Below are positions 10,042 through 18,882 of a DNA stretch of 64,000 bases, piece by piece (within the stretch, counting starts at the first letter, position 1; every line of letters starts with the position of its first letter). Source of the stretch: Rhodobacteraceae bacterium XHP0102 (GTDB taxonomy: Bacteria > Pseudomonadota > Alphaproteobacteria > Rhodobacterales > Rhodobacteraceae); NCBI GenBank assembly GCA_025751475.1, contig JAOWLD010000001.1, positions 186,001 to 250,000 of the forward strand, given 5' to 3'. The position numbers were made by a program, and so were the translations under genes. Under the pieces are notes generated by a model that worked only from the letters and a program-made list of their open reading frames with translations, made no database searches and was not told the DNA's origin.

Positions 10042-10842
10042 TTACAGCCCTTCGTGAAACACGTCATATTTTCCGATTTCACAGGTTGTTCCGGAGCAAA
10101 AGTGAAGCTTTTTCAGCAGTACCTCAATGGCACGTTGATCGGTTTGTGGCCTTTGACCTGTTGCATGAAGGTAGTGATTCCCAATTGGCCGGGCCGTGAG
10201 ATCGGCGATCTGAAGGCCAGTCGAGTTGCTTTTCTTGTCCATCAGTTCAAGCCGAAAATTCGAATAATTACGGGTTGCCACAGCAGCTAAGAGTGATCCT
10301 TGCACCGACACCTGCTTATAGGCCCTGCTCAGAGCGGCATCATCGTCGTGGCCACGGGCTTCAAACACGATGTGCAGCTGCTTTGCCAATTCGTCTGGGT
10401 CGTGGACTTTGAGATAGGTCTCAATCTGACGGAACCCCCTTGAAAGAGAGATGTGATATGGATCGTAAGACTTGTGCCATTCAGGCACCCTCGGCTTGTC
10501 GATCACGACGCAGAAGCAGCGAAACTGCGCATCGCGCATTAGCTGCGTCAATTCATCCATAAAAGCGCGTCTACGATCACCTTGGAGCCGTTCGTACTTT
10601 GAACGAACCGCAGGATCTTTTATCTTGTCAGGTTTCCTTAGATCGCGTTCATGCAGTACGATGTTGTCGCATCCCCAGTATTTAAATTTTAAACGACTGA
10701 AACGTGGGATCAACTCTTCAACGTAGTGGTCTTTTTCAAACATACAGTAGTTGACACAGAGCAATGGATATTCTGGCGCTGCCTTCCAATTGGAGTCCCC
10801 GCTCTCATCGACATAGATGACATATTTGCTGAACTCTGACAT
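10042..10842 (-). CDS. DUF3800 domain protein
   Basis: A 266-residue protein starting with SKYVIYVDESGD, the acidic N-terminal motif of DUF3800. That family is thought to have an RNase H-like fold, with the DE pair as possible metal ligands and a later acidic cluster (here LQIADLTARPIGNH near residue 220). DUF3800 genes are often near phage or defence genes. This one is alone, between a DUF4329 gene and ettA, and is more AT-rich than both neighbours, which suggests horizontal arrival. No integrase or partner gene is next to it. Function unknown. Confidence 0.82.
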   Translation of the reverse strand: MSEFSKYVIYVDESGDSNWKAAPEYPLLCVNYCMFEKDHYVEELIPRFSRLKFKYWGCDNIVLHERDLRKPDKIKDPAVRSKYERLQGDRRRAFMDELTQLMRDAQFRCFCVVIDKPRVPEWHKSYDPYHISLSRGFRQIETYLKVHDPDELAKQLHIVFEARGHDDDAALSRAYKQVSVQGSLLAAVATRNYSNFRLELMDKKSNSTGLQIADLTARPIGNHYLHATGQRPQTDQRAIEVLLKKLHFCSGTTCEIGKYDVFHEGL

Positions 10843-10868
10843 CGCTCACAATATATCGCTTTTTCCTC

Positions 10869-12524
10869 TCACCGTGCGAATTTCTTGTATTTTACCCGTT
10901 TCGGCTCAAGTGCATCTGGGCCGAGGCGGCGTTTTTTGTCTTCTTCGTAATCGGAGAAGGCGCCTTCGAACCATTCCACATGGGCCTCGCCCTCGAAGGC
11001 GAGGATATGGGTGCAGATGCGGTCAAGGAAGAAGCGGTCGTGGCTGATCACCACCGCGCAGCCTGCGAAATCGGTCAGCGCATCTTCGAGCGCGCGGAGG
11101 GTTTCCACGTCCAAATCGTTGGTCGGTTCGTCCAACAGAAGAACATTTCCGCCTGATTTCAAAAGCTTGGCCATATGCACGCGGTTGCGTTCGCCCCCTG
11201 ACAACAGGCCCACTTTCTTTTGCTGGTCCCCGCCTTTGAAGTTGAAGGCCGAGCAATAAGCGCGGCTGTTCATCGTGGCATCGCCCAGTTCAATGATCTC
11301 GGCCCCGCCCGAAACCTCCTCCCAAACTGTTTTTTCTGGGTCAAGCGCATCGCGGGATTGGTCGACATAAGACAGTTTGACCGTATCGCCATATTCAAGC
11401 GTGCCCGCGTCAGGCCCTTCTTGGCCCGTCAGCATCCGAAACAGCGTGGATTTACCCGCGCCGTTCGGCCCGATCACGCCCACGATCCCGCCTGGGGGCA
11501 AGCTAAAGCTGAGATCTTCGATCAACAGCTTGTCGCCATAGGCCTTGGTCAGGTTTTCGATCTCGATCACCTTCTGACCCAAGCGGGGGCCATTGGGGAT
11601 GACGATCTGCGCGCGGCTGATTTTATCGCGCTCGGATTGGCCCGCCAATTCCTCATAGGCGTTGATACGCGCCTTTTGCTTGGCCTGACGCGCCTTTGCG
11701 CCCTGTCTGATCCATTCCAATTCGCGCTCAAGGGTTTTCTGGCGCGATTTATCCTCGCGGGCCTCTTGCTCAAGGCGTTTGGCTTTCTGCTCCAGCCAGC
11801 TTGAGTAATTCCCCTCATAGGGAATGCCGCGGCCGCGGTCGAGTTCGAGGATCCAGCCCGTGATGTCGTCAAGGAAGTAACGGTCATGGGTGACGATCAA
11901 AATCGTGCCTTTGTAGTCGATCAAATGCTGTTGCAACCAAGCGATGGTTTCTGCGTCCAAATGGTTGGTCGGTTCGTCCAACAGCAGCATATCTGGCGCT
12001 TCAAGCAACAATTTGCACAGCGCCACGCGGCGGCGTTCCCCGCCTGAAAGATGCTCTGGCATCGCCTCATCGGGTGGGCAGCGCAACGCCTCCATTGCCA
12101 CATCAATCTGGCTGTCGAGATCCCACAGGTTGTTGCTGTCGATCTCATCTTGCAGCGCGGCCATTTCATCGGCGGTTTCATCCGAATAGTTCATCGCCAA
12201 TTCGTTGAAGCGATCAAGCTTGGCTTTTTTCTCGGCCACACCCAGCATGACGTTTTCGCGCACGCTGAGGGTTTCGTCCAGTTGGGGCTCTTGCGGCAGA
12301 TAGCCCACCTTTGCGCCCTGCGCGGCCCATGCCTCGCCAGAGAAATCCTTGTCCCAGCCTGCCATGATCCGCAACAATGTGGATTTACCCGCGCCGTTGA
12401 CACCGACCACACCGATTTTCACACCCGGCAAGAAGCTGAGGCGGATATTCTCGAAGCATTTCTTGCCACCAGGATAGGTCTTGGAGACACCGTCCATGTG
12501 ATAGACATATTGATAGGAGGCCAT
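10869..12524 (-). CDS. ettA: Energy-dependent translational throttle protein EttA (ABC-F)
   Basis: Soluble ABC-F ATPase of 551 residues with two ABC domains and no membrane segments. It binds the ribosomal E site and regulates entry into elongation according to ATP/ADP. Walker A motifs are GVNGAGKSTLL and GPNGAGKSTLF, signatures LSGGERRRVA and LSGGERNRVH, and Walker B segments MLLLDEPTNHLD and VLLLDEPTNDLD. The linker between domains has the arm typical of EttA (ELEWIRQGAKARQAKQKARI). It begins MASYQYVYHMDGVSKTYPGG, the usual EttA start. It is divergent from nadD. Confidence 0.95.
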   Translation of the reverse strand: MASYQYVYHMDGVSKTYPGGKKCFENIRLSFLPGVKIGVVGVNGAGKSTLLRIMAGWDKDFSGEAWAAQGAKVGYLPQEPQLDETLSVRENVMLGVAEKKAKLDRFNELAMNYSDETADEMAALQDEIDSNNLWDLDSQIDVAMEALRCPPDEAMPEHLSGGERRRVALCKLLLEAPDMLLLDEPTNHLDAETIAWLQQHLIDYKGTILIVTHDRYFLDDITGWILELDRGRGIPYEGNYSSWLEQKAKRLEQEAREDKSRQKTLERELEWIRQGAKARQAKQKARINAYEELAGQSERDKISRAQIVIPNGPRLGQKVIEIENLTKAYGDKLLIEDLSFSLPPGGIVGVIGPNGAGKSTLFRMLTGQEGPDAGTLEYGDTVKLSYVDQSRDALDPEKTVWEEVSGGAEIIELGDATMNSRAYCSAFNFKGGDQQKKVGLLSGGERNRVHMAKLLKSGGNVLLLDEPTNDLDVETLRALEDALTDFAGCAVVISHDRFFLDRICTHILAFEGEAHVEWFEGAFSDYEEDKKRRLGPDALEPKRVKYKKFAR

Positions 12525-12665
12525 GCGTGCTTATCCTTTGCAGATGGAATTTTCCCTCTTCTAATGGGGATGGCCGTGCTCGGCAATCGCTTCGCCTGCT
12601 TTCCTTATGGTTTGGCTTCGTGATAGAGGCCAATCATTAGGTTTTTTGCTGCGAGTTGCCGCCCC

Positions 12666-13271
12666 TTGTTCCGCCACACCATCCCCTTTGCGCCTGAGGG
12701 CGCGCGCATCGGCCTTTTTGGAGGGTCTTTTGACCCGCCGCATCAGGGGCATTTGCATATCAGCTGCGAGGCGTTGAAGCGTTTAAGGCTCGATCAGGTC
12801 TGGTGGTTGGTCAGCCCAGGCAATCCACTGAAAACACATGGCCCCGCACCTTTAGAGGCCCGGATTGCCGCAGCGACACGCTTGCAAGGGGGGCATCCGC
12901 GATTGCGCGTCACAGATATTGAAGTGCAGTTGGGCACAAGATTCACGGCGCAAACCCTGCGTCAGCTGCGCAGGCTGTATCCCAAGCAGCGCTTTGTTTG
13001 GATGATGGGCGCAGATAATTTGGCGCAGTTTCATCGCTGGCAAGATTGGGAAGATATCATTGCCACTGTGCCGCTGGCCATCTTTGCGCGCCCAAATGCG
13101 GGTCTGCCTGCGCGGTTTTCCAAAACGGCTCGCGCCTACGGCGCGGCGCGTATCGTGCCTGAATTGGCTTTTGGGTTGGCTGATTATGATGCGCCTGCAT
13201 GGGCCTATCTTAATCTCCCTTTGCGCCATGATAGTTCCTCACAATTGCGCGCGGCGGGTGTTTGGGCTTGA
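12666..13271 (+). CDS. nadD: Nicotinate-nucleotide adenylyltransferase
   Basis: NaMN adenylyltransferase of NAD synthesis, about 201 residues. The nucleotidyltransferase motif GLFGGSFDPPHQGH (HxGH at H26-H29) and the C-terminal SSSQLRAAG (SSTxxR-type) motif are present, as is WMMGADNLAQFHRW. The first start in frame is TTG 12666; no good ribosome site is visible, so the exact start is uncertain. It lies upstream of dacB, a common pair in Rhodobacterales. Confidence 0.92.
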   Translation: MFRHTIPFAPEGARIGLFGGSFDPPHQGHLHISCEALKRLRLDQVWWLVSPGNPLKTHGPAPLEARIAAATRLQGGHPRLRVTDIEVQLGTRFTAQTLRQLRRLYPKQRFVWMMGADNLAQFHRWQDWEDIIATVPLAIFARPNAGLPARFSKTARAYGAARIVPELAFGLADYDAPAWAYLNLPLRHDSSSQLRAAGVWA

Positions 13272-13333
13272 GAACTAAGCCAGTTTTGGGCTTACTGAAG
13301 ATCAAGATGGCCAAGCAAGATGGGGATTTTGCG

Positions 13334-14812
13334 ATGATCACACGGCGTGGGCTGTTGGCAGGTGGCCTTGCGGCCTTTGCAAGCGCCGCGCGGGCCGAAG
13401 CGCCGCTGTCCTCTCTTGTGCCTGTGCCGCGCCCTTTAGAATTTGCCACTGAAGCGGAAAGCCTAGCGCGTTTGGTTGCGCAAAGCCCTTATCAAGGCGC
13501 GGTTGGGGCCATCGTGGCCGATGCGCGCACAGGTACGATTTTACAAGATTACAATGGCCGTGTGGCGATGCCGCCTGCCTCTACGATGAAAGCCCTCACC
13601 ACGCTTTATGCCCTCGAACATTTAGGGGCAGGATATCGGTTTTCGACCCGTATCCTTGCAACGGGCAGCTTGCGCAACGGTCGGCTTGATGGGGATTTGT
13701 GGCTGGTTGGATCAGGTGATCCGCATCTCGATACAACAACCTTGGCGGATCTTGTTTCGGGGCTGCGCGAAATTGGACTGCACGAGGTCAGAGGGCAGCT
13801 TTATCTGGTTGATGGTGCGCTGCCCACAATCCCTTGGATCGATCCAAGCCAAGCGGATCACGCAGGTTATAACCCAACGATTTCTGGCCTTAATCTGAAT
13901 TTTAACCGCGTTTATCTGGCTTGGGCACAGGGGGTGAATGGCCTGCAAGTGGGATTTGATGCCCGCGCGGATGATCTGCGCCCCGCCATTTCGGGCATTG
14001 GTCTGGAGCTTGTTGATGGCGCGGGTCCTGTCCTCAGCTATCGGCCTGAAAGCGCCACTGCGCGGGAAGGGTGGCGGGTGGCCCGAGCGGCGCTGACTGG
14101 CGAGGGCGGGCGTTGGTTGCCTGTCCGCAATCCAAGCGCCTATATGGCCGAGGTGTTTCTGTCCTTAGCCCGTTCTTCTGGGATTGTGATAGATCGGTTC
14201 AGCGTCACGCACAGCGCGCCCGCAGATGCGGTGGTGCTCTCCGAAGTGCAAAGTGCCCCGTTGGATGCCTTGCTGCGTTCAATGTTGCGCTATTCGACCA
14301 ATTTGACAGCAGAGGTGGTTGGGTTGCGCGCCACCCAAGTTGCGGTTAGCCGCAATCGCTTGGATTTGCGTGGCTCGGCGGATCAGATGGGCGGTTGGTT
14401 GGCGGGGCAATTCATGGCGGGAAAGCCCGACTTGCACGATCACTCTGGCCTTTTGGAGGCCAGTCGCATCACGCCTGCGCAGATGACGGAAGCTTTGGTT
14501 GCAGCAGGGCCGCGCAGTCGGTTGCGCAGCCTCTTGCGGCCGCATCGCGCCGATGAGGAGACGGCCACGCGGCTTTCTGGGGTCGATGTTGTGACAAAGA
14601 CTGGCACGTTGAATTTCGTGTCGACCCTGACGGGATATATCGAGGGGCCAAATCGACCTTTGGCATTTGCGATTTTCAATGCGGATTTGGCACGGCGTGC
14701 GGCTCTTGGCCCCGATGAACGCGACCGTCCTCCAGGGGGGCGCGCATGGATTGGCCGCGCGCGCAGGCTTCAAAACGAGATGATTGCGACTTGGGCCCGC
14801 CAATTTGGTTGA
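13334..14812 (+). CDS. dacB: D-alanyl-D-alanine carboxypeptidase/endopeptidase (PBP4 type)
   Basis: Periplasmic class C penicillin-binding protein of about 492 residues that trims or cuts peptidoglycan peptides. An RR-containing signal sequence (MITRRGLLAGGLAAFASAARA) suggests export, perhaps by Tat. Catalytic motifs are S83-T-M-K86 (SxxK), YSTN (SxN) and KTGT (KTG). The start is taken as ATG 13334 because it gives a clean signal peptide; in-frame starts at 13262 and 13307 exist. The stop lies three bases from the convergent SulP gene. Confidence 0.92.
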   Translation: MITRRGLLAGGLAAFASAARAEAPLSSLVPVPRPLEFATEAESLARLVAQSPYQGAVGAIVADARTGTILQDYNGRVAMPPASTMKALTTLYALEHLGAGYRFSTRILATGSLRNGRLDGDLWLVGSGDPHLDTTTLADLVSGLREIGLHEVRGQLYLVDGALPTIPWIDPSQADHAGYNPTISGLNLNFNRVYLAWAQGVNGLQVGFDARADDLRPAISGIGLELVDGAGPVLSYRPESATAREGWRVARAALTGEGGRWLPVRNPSAYMAEVFLSLARSSGIVIDRFSVTHSAPADAVVLSEVQSAPLDALLRSMLRYSTNLTAEVVGLRATQVAVSRNRLDLRGSADQMGGWLAGQFMAGKPDLHDHSGLLEASRITPAQMTEALVAAGPRSRLRSLLRPHRADEETATRLSGVDVVTKTGTLNFVSTLTGYIEGPNRPLAFAIFNADLARRAALGPDERDRPPGGRAWIGRARRLQNEMIATWARQFG

Positions 14813-14815
14813 TAG

Positions 14816-16081
14816 TTATCGGTCTGGTGGGGTCCAATCTTGAGGGGGAATATTACGCCGCTTGAGGCGCAAGGCCAAACCAATTGCCACCCCTGATGCA
14901 ATCGCAACGGTCAGGTCTGTAAATACGGTCAGACCCAATGTCAGCAGAAACAACACCCGATCCGAGACGCGCCCCGCTGTAACATAGCCGCGCCAATGAT
15001 GGGGTTCGGACATATTCCACGCGGTCAACAGCAGCAGCCCCCCAAGTGCGGGCAGTGCCAGATAACTGGCCAAGGGTGATGCAAAAAGAAATACACCTAA
15101 AATCACCACTGCGTGCACCATTCCCGCAACGGGGGTTGTGGCCCCCGCGCGAATATTGGTGGCGGTGCGGGCAATGGCGCCTGTAGCGGGCAGTGAAGCA
15201 AAGAGCGCACAGGCGAGGTTCGCCACACCTTGCGACATCAGTTCGGCATTGGGGCGGTGCACTTGGCGGGTCATGCGATCCGCAACCATGGCTGACAGGA
15301 GCGACTCAACCCCCGCCAAAAAAGCAATGATGAGCGCCGATGGCAGCAATTCCAACACCCGCTCATAGGTGATATGAGGCAGGCTTGGCCACGGGAATTC
15401 ACTTGGCAAAGCGCCAAAGCGACTGCCGATTGTGGCCACATCAGGCAGAAGGAAAAAGCTGGCCAAAGAGGCGCAGGCGACAGCAACAATCAGCCCTGGG
15501 AATTTGGGAAATAGACGGCGCAAAGCGATGATGGTGACCATCGTGCCAAGACCAATGGCCAGACTGCCAAAGGCAATGTCATTGCGGTTTTCCCATATAG
15601 CGCGCAATTTACCCGTGAAATGTGCAGGTGCATCGATCAACGCCAACCCCAAAAAATCGGGCAATTGGCTTGCGGCGATAATCACGGCAATGCCCACGGT
15701 AAAGCCATTGATGACAGGTTCTGGCACATGGGCAATGAGGCTACCTGCACGAAACAGCGCTGCGATTGACAGGATCACACCCGCCATCATTGTGGCCAAG
15801 ACCAACCCATCCATCCCAAATTGGGAAATGACATCGTAAACCACAACGATGAAGGCGCCCGTTGGCCCGCCAATTTGGACATGGCTGCCCCCAAGTGCGG
15901 AGATTAAGAAGCCGCCCACAATCGCTGTGATCAGCCCGTGGATTGGTTCCGCCCCCGATGCAATGGCAATTGCCAAACAAAGGGGGATGGCCACCATGGC
16001 CACTGTGATCCCTGCGAAGATGTCACGAAATGCAGCCGCGGCCGTGTAGCTCGGCCACGTGCTTAGAATTTGTGGTTTCAT
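14816..16081 (-). CDS. SulP-family anion transporter without STAS domain
   Basis: Inner-membrane protein of 421 residues with many hydrophobic helices. The SulP/SLC26 core is clear: DIFAGITVAMVAIPLCLAIAIASG at the N-terminus, GGSHVQIGGPTGAF and the conserved FLAGVESLLSAMVAD segment. It ends soon after the last helix (LALRLKRRN), so the C-terminal STAS domain of full-length SulP proteins is missing. Short forms are known; the substrate (sulfate, bicarbonate or other) cannot be told. Confidence 0.88.
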   Translation of the reverse strand: MKPQILSTWPSYTAAAAFRDIFAGITVAMVAIPLCLAIAIASGAEPIHGLITAIVGGFLISALGGSHVQIGGPTGAFIVVVYDVISQFGMDGLVLATMMAGVILSIAALFRAGSLIAHVPEPVINGFTVGIAVIIAASQLPDFLGLALIDAPAHFTGKLRAIWENRNDIAFGSLAIGLGTMVTIIALRRLFPKFPGLIVAVACASLASFFLLPDVATIGSRFGALPSEFPWPSLPHITYERVLELLPSALIIAFLAGVESLLSAMVADRMTRQVHRPNAELMSQGVANLACALFASLPATGAIARTATNIRAGATTPVAGMVHAVVILGVFLFASPLASYLALPALGGLLLLTAWNMSEPHHWRGYVTAGRVSDRVLFLLTLGLTVFTDLTVAIASGVAIGLALRLKRRNIPPQDWTPPDR

Positions 16082-16116
16082 TTTGCCGCCATCGAATCGC
16101 GGCTTAGTCCACCGCG

Positions 16117-16536
16117 CTAAAGCGTAATATGCCTTGCGCGCGCGCCCCGTTCAATCGCCGCCGCCGCGAGGCGGTCAATGTCTAATTGATAGCGGATTTC
16201 CATCAGCATCCGCAGTTCGGTTTGCCCCAAGAGGCCATCTGCCGCCGCCACATCGCAGCACAATGCATAGGCTGTCTCAAATAGTTTTTCAGGAAGGGCA
16301 TCGCGCACAAGACCAAAGAGCGCGTCTAGCCCATCTTCCTCTTCGAACAGATCAAACACAGTTTTTGAGACATTCTGCATCCGATCCGCATCGTAATTTG
16401 CGAAGACGGGCAAATTATTCACCAAAGCCTCGATGGTCACCAGCTCTGCGGTGCCAACCGACTCATCAGAAAGCGAGACCGCCATCATCAGCGCGACCAG
16501 CGCATCTTGTGCAGAGAGGGAGGTTTCGGAGGTCAT
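16117..16536 (-). CDS. TerB-like helical protein
   Basis: A 139-residue, mostly helical acidic protein of the tellurite resistance TerB-like type: DALVALMMAVSLSDESVGTAELVTIEALVNN followed by a second repeat ALCCDVAAADGLLGQTELRML. The paired acidic helices suggest metal binding, by analogy with TerB. ATG at 16536 has AAAGGA nine bases upstream. A longer frame to 16686 lacks support. It is divergent from lysS. Function unknown; no other ter genes are in the window. Confidence 0.72.
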   Translation of the reverse strand: MTSETSLSAQDALVALMMAVSLSDESVGTAELVTIEALVNNLPVFANYDADRMQNVSKTVFDLFEEEDGLDALFGLVRDALPEKLFETAYALCCDVAAADGLLGQTELRMLMEIRYQLDIDRLAAAAIERGARARHITL

Positions 16537-16651
16537 GAGGCATCCTTTCAGGGTTCCGTTTAGGTTTAGATTATTGACCCCGCGCGGCTGCCGCAATAGG
16601 TGCAAGGGCAATGTGGCCACCCGATGCCGCGCTTGTGATGGATGAAGCCAA

Positions 16652-18232
16652 ATGTCTGATTTTCGTGATGCTGCCCTCAGTTCCAAAGCTTGGCCTTTTG
16701 AGGAAGCGCGCGCGATTTTGAAACGGTATGAAAAAGCCCCGCCTGAAAAGGGCTATGTGCTGTTTGAAACGGGCTATGGCCCCAGTGGTTTGCCGCATAT
16801 CGGCACATTTGGCGAGGTGCTGCGCACCACAATGATCCGCCGTGCTTTCGAGGCAATCAGCGATATTCCAACGCGGTTGATCTGTTTCTCAGATGATCTG
16901 GACGGGATGCGCAAGGTGCCAGGCAATGTGCCAAACCAAGATATGCTGCGCGAGCATCTGCAAAAGCCGCTGACATCGGTGCCTGACCCATTCGAAGAAT
17001 TCGACAGTTTTGGCGATCATAACAACGCCATGCTGCGGCGTTTTTTGGACACCTTCGGTTTTGAATATGAATTTTATTCCGCGACTGAGTTCTACAAGTC
17101 AGGCCAGTTCGACACGGTGCTCAAGCGCGCGGTTGAGCGTTATGATGATATCATGAAGGTGATGTTGAAATCCCTGCGCGAAGAACGCCAACAGACCTAT
17201 TCGATTTTTCTGCCGATCCACCCTGAAACAGGCCGCGTGCTCTATGTGCCGATGAAAGAGGTAAACGCGCAAAACCATACGATCACCTTTGATGATGAGG
17301 ATGGGCGTGAATGGACGCTGCCCGTGACGGGTGGCAATTGCAAATTGCAGTGGAAGCCCGATTTTGGCGCGCGCTGGGCCGCATTGGGCGTTGATTTCGA
17401 AATGTATGGCAAGGACCATTCGACCAACACACCAATCTATGATGCGATTTGCGAAATTTTGGGCACGCCTGCGCCGCATCATTTCACCTATGAATTGTTC
17501 TTGGATGAGACGGGGCAGAAAATCTCGAAATCCTCGGGCAATGGAATTTCGATTGATGAATGGCTGACCTATGCCTCGACCGAGTCTTTGAGCTATTTCA
17601 TGTTTGGCAAACCCAAAACCGCGAAGCGGCTTTATTTTGATGTGATCCCAAAAGCGGTGGATGAATATCATCAGCAATTGCGCGCCTATGTGGATCAAGA
17701 CTGGGCGCAGAAATTGGCCAACCCCGTGCATCACATCCACAATGGGAATGTGCCTGCCTCGGATATGGTGGTCAGTTTTGCGATGTTGTTGAATCTTGCT
17801 TCTGTGGCTGGGGCAGAAGACAAGGAAACCCTTTGGGGGTTTATCCGCCGTTATGCGCCCGATGCCTCGCCTGAAACCAATCCAGATATGGATCAGGCCG
17901 CAGGTTTTGCGGTCCGCTACTACAATGATTTCGTGAAGCCTGAAAAAACCTTCCGTCTTCCCAATGACACAGAGCGCGCAGCGCTTGAGGATTTGGTGGC
18001 GCGTCTCAAAACCTATGATGGTCCGATTGAGGATGAAGCGCTACAAACCCTTGTTTTCGCGGTGGGTAAGGATCACGGGTTCGAGCCATTGCGCGATTGG
18101 TTCCGTGCGCTTTACGAGGTGTTGATGGGGGCAAGCCAAGGCCCGCGCTTTGGCGGCTTCATCGCGCTTTACGGTGTGGCGGAAACCATCGCACTCATAG
18201 AGGCGGGTTTAAGCGGCGCCTTGGCGCGCTGA
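16652..18232 (+). CDS. lysS: Class I lysyl-tRNA synthetase
   Basis: A 526-residue lysyl-tRNA synthetase of class I, the archaeal-type form also found in many Alphaproteobacteria, unlike the class II enzyme of Escherichia coli. The HIGH motif is HIGT (49-52) in [11 protein letters not shown] and the KMSKS motif is KISKS (290-294). The helical C-terminal anticodon-binding domain is complete. ATG 16652 follows a GGATGAAG stretch. This is presumably the only lysine-charging enzyme of the organism, though that cannot be checked here. Confidence 0.95.
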   Translation: MSDFRDAALSSKAWPFEEARAILKRYEKAPPEKGYVLFETGYGPSGLPHIGTFGEVLRTTMIRRAFEAISDIPTRLICFSDDLDGMRKVPGNVPNQDMLREHLQKPLTSVPDPFEEFDSFGDHNNAMLRRFLDTFGFEYEFYSATEFYKSGQFDTVLKRAVERYDDIMKVMLKSLREERQQTYSIFLPIHPETGRVLYVPMKEVNAQNHTITFDDEDGREWTLPVTGGNCKLQWKPDFGARWAALGVDFEMYGKDHSTNTPIYDAICEILGTPAPHHFTYELFLDETGQKISKSSGNGISIDEWLTYASTESLSYFMFGKPKTAKRLYFDVIPKAVDEYHQQLRAYVDQDWAQKLANPVHHIHNGNVPASDMVVSFAMLLNLASVAGAEDKETLWGFIRRYAPDASPETNPDMDQAAGFAVRYYNDFVKPEKTFRLPNDTERAALEDLVARLKTYDGPIEDEALQTLVFAVGKDHGFEPLRDWFRALYEVLMGASQGPRFGGFIALYGVAETIALIEAGLSGALAR

Positions 18233-18295
18233 AAAATTTGACCTTGGTGCCAAACCTTCTACTTCCCCTGCAGTTGGGTGCGTCAGGGGAAGGCG

Positions 18296-18730
18296 ATGAT
18301 CCGTTTTTTGCTCATTCGGTTGGGATTGATCTGGGTGATGGCCTTTGCTGTTCTGCCTACTGGCAGCTCTGCCCAAAGCATGGCCGATGTCGACAGCCGT
18401 GTTGAAGCGACCATCGCCGCGCAATTGGAGGCGTTTCGGGCGCAAGACATCCCCCGCGCATGGAGCTACGCCAGCCCCCTCATCCAGAGTTTATTTGGGG
18501 ATCAAGATCAGTTTGCGCGCATGGTCGAGCAGGGATATCCAATGGTCTGGTCCCCCATGACCTATCGTTTTGGCACGGCGCGTGTCAGCGGATCGACCGT
18601 TTTGCAAACGGTGGAAGTGATTGACCGAGATGGCCAAAGCCATGCCTTGGTCTATGAGATGATCCAAATATCAGGGGAATGGCGCATCAATGGCGTTCAG
18701 TTTTTGCCCCAAGCGCCTGCAACGGTATGA
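18296..18730 (+). CDS. DUF4864 exported protein
   Basis: A 144-residue protein with an N-terminal signal or anchor (RFLLIRLGLIWVMAFAVLPTG), followed by a compact DUF4864 domain: IAAQLEAFRAQDIPRAWSYASPLIQSLFG and a C-terminal WRINGVQFLP. The fold resembles NTF2/SnoaL-like domains. ATG 18296 is preceded by AGGGGAAGG. Role unknown; it lies downstream of lysS in the same direction with 63 bases between. Confidence 0.75.
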   Translation: MIRFLLIRLGLIWVMAFAVLPTGSSAQSMADVDSRVEATIAAQLEAFRAQDIPRAWSYASPLIQSLFGDQDQFARMVEQGYPMVWSPMTYRFGTARVSGSTVLQTVEVIDRDGQSHALVYEMIQISGEWRINGVQFLPQAPATV

Positions 18731-18812
18731 TGCGCTTTAGAGTTTCTTAACCAGTTTGGCATAGAAGCTGCGCGCAACGCACAGCTCTTCTTTTAACTTT
18801 ATATCTGCGAGG

Positions 18813-18862
18813 TTCCGTAAAGGGCCTCGTGGGATATGCGCGGTATCGGCTCTTTACGGAAC
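18813..18862. repeat. 15-bp near-perfect inverted repeat ahead of the beta-helix gene
   Basis: GTTCCGTAAAGGGCC (18813-18827) and GGCTCTTTACGGAAC (18848-18862) pair at 14 of 15 positions, or all 15 if a G-U pair is allowed, with a 20-base loop. It ends 20 bases before the ATG of the next gene. No T-run follows, so it is more likely an operator or a 5'-UTR hairpin controlling that gene than a terminator. Confidence 0.8.
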
Positions 18863-18882
18863 GTCCCAAGAATGGGGGTTCC

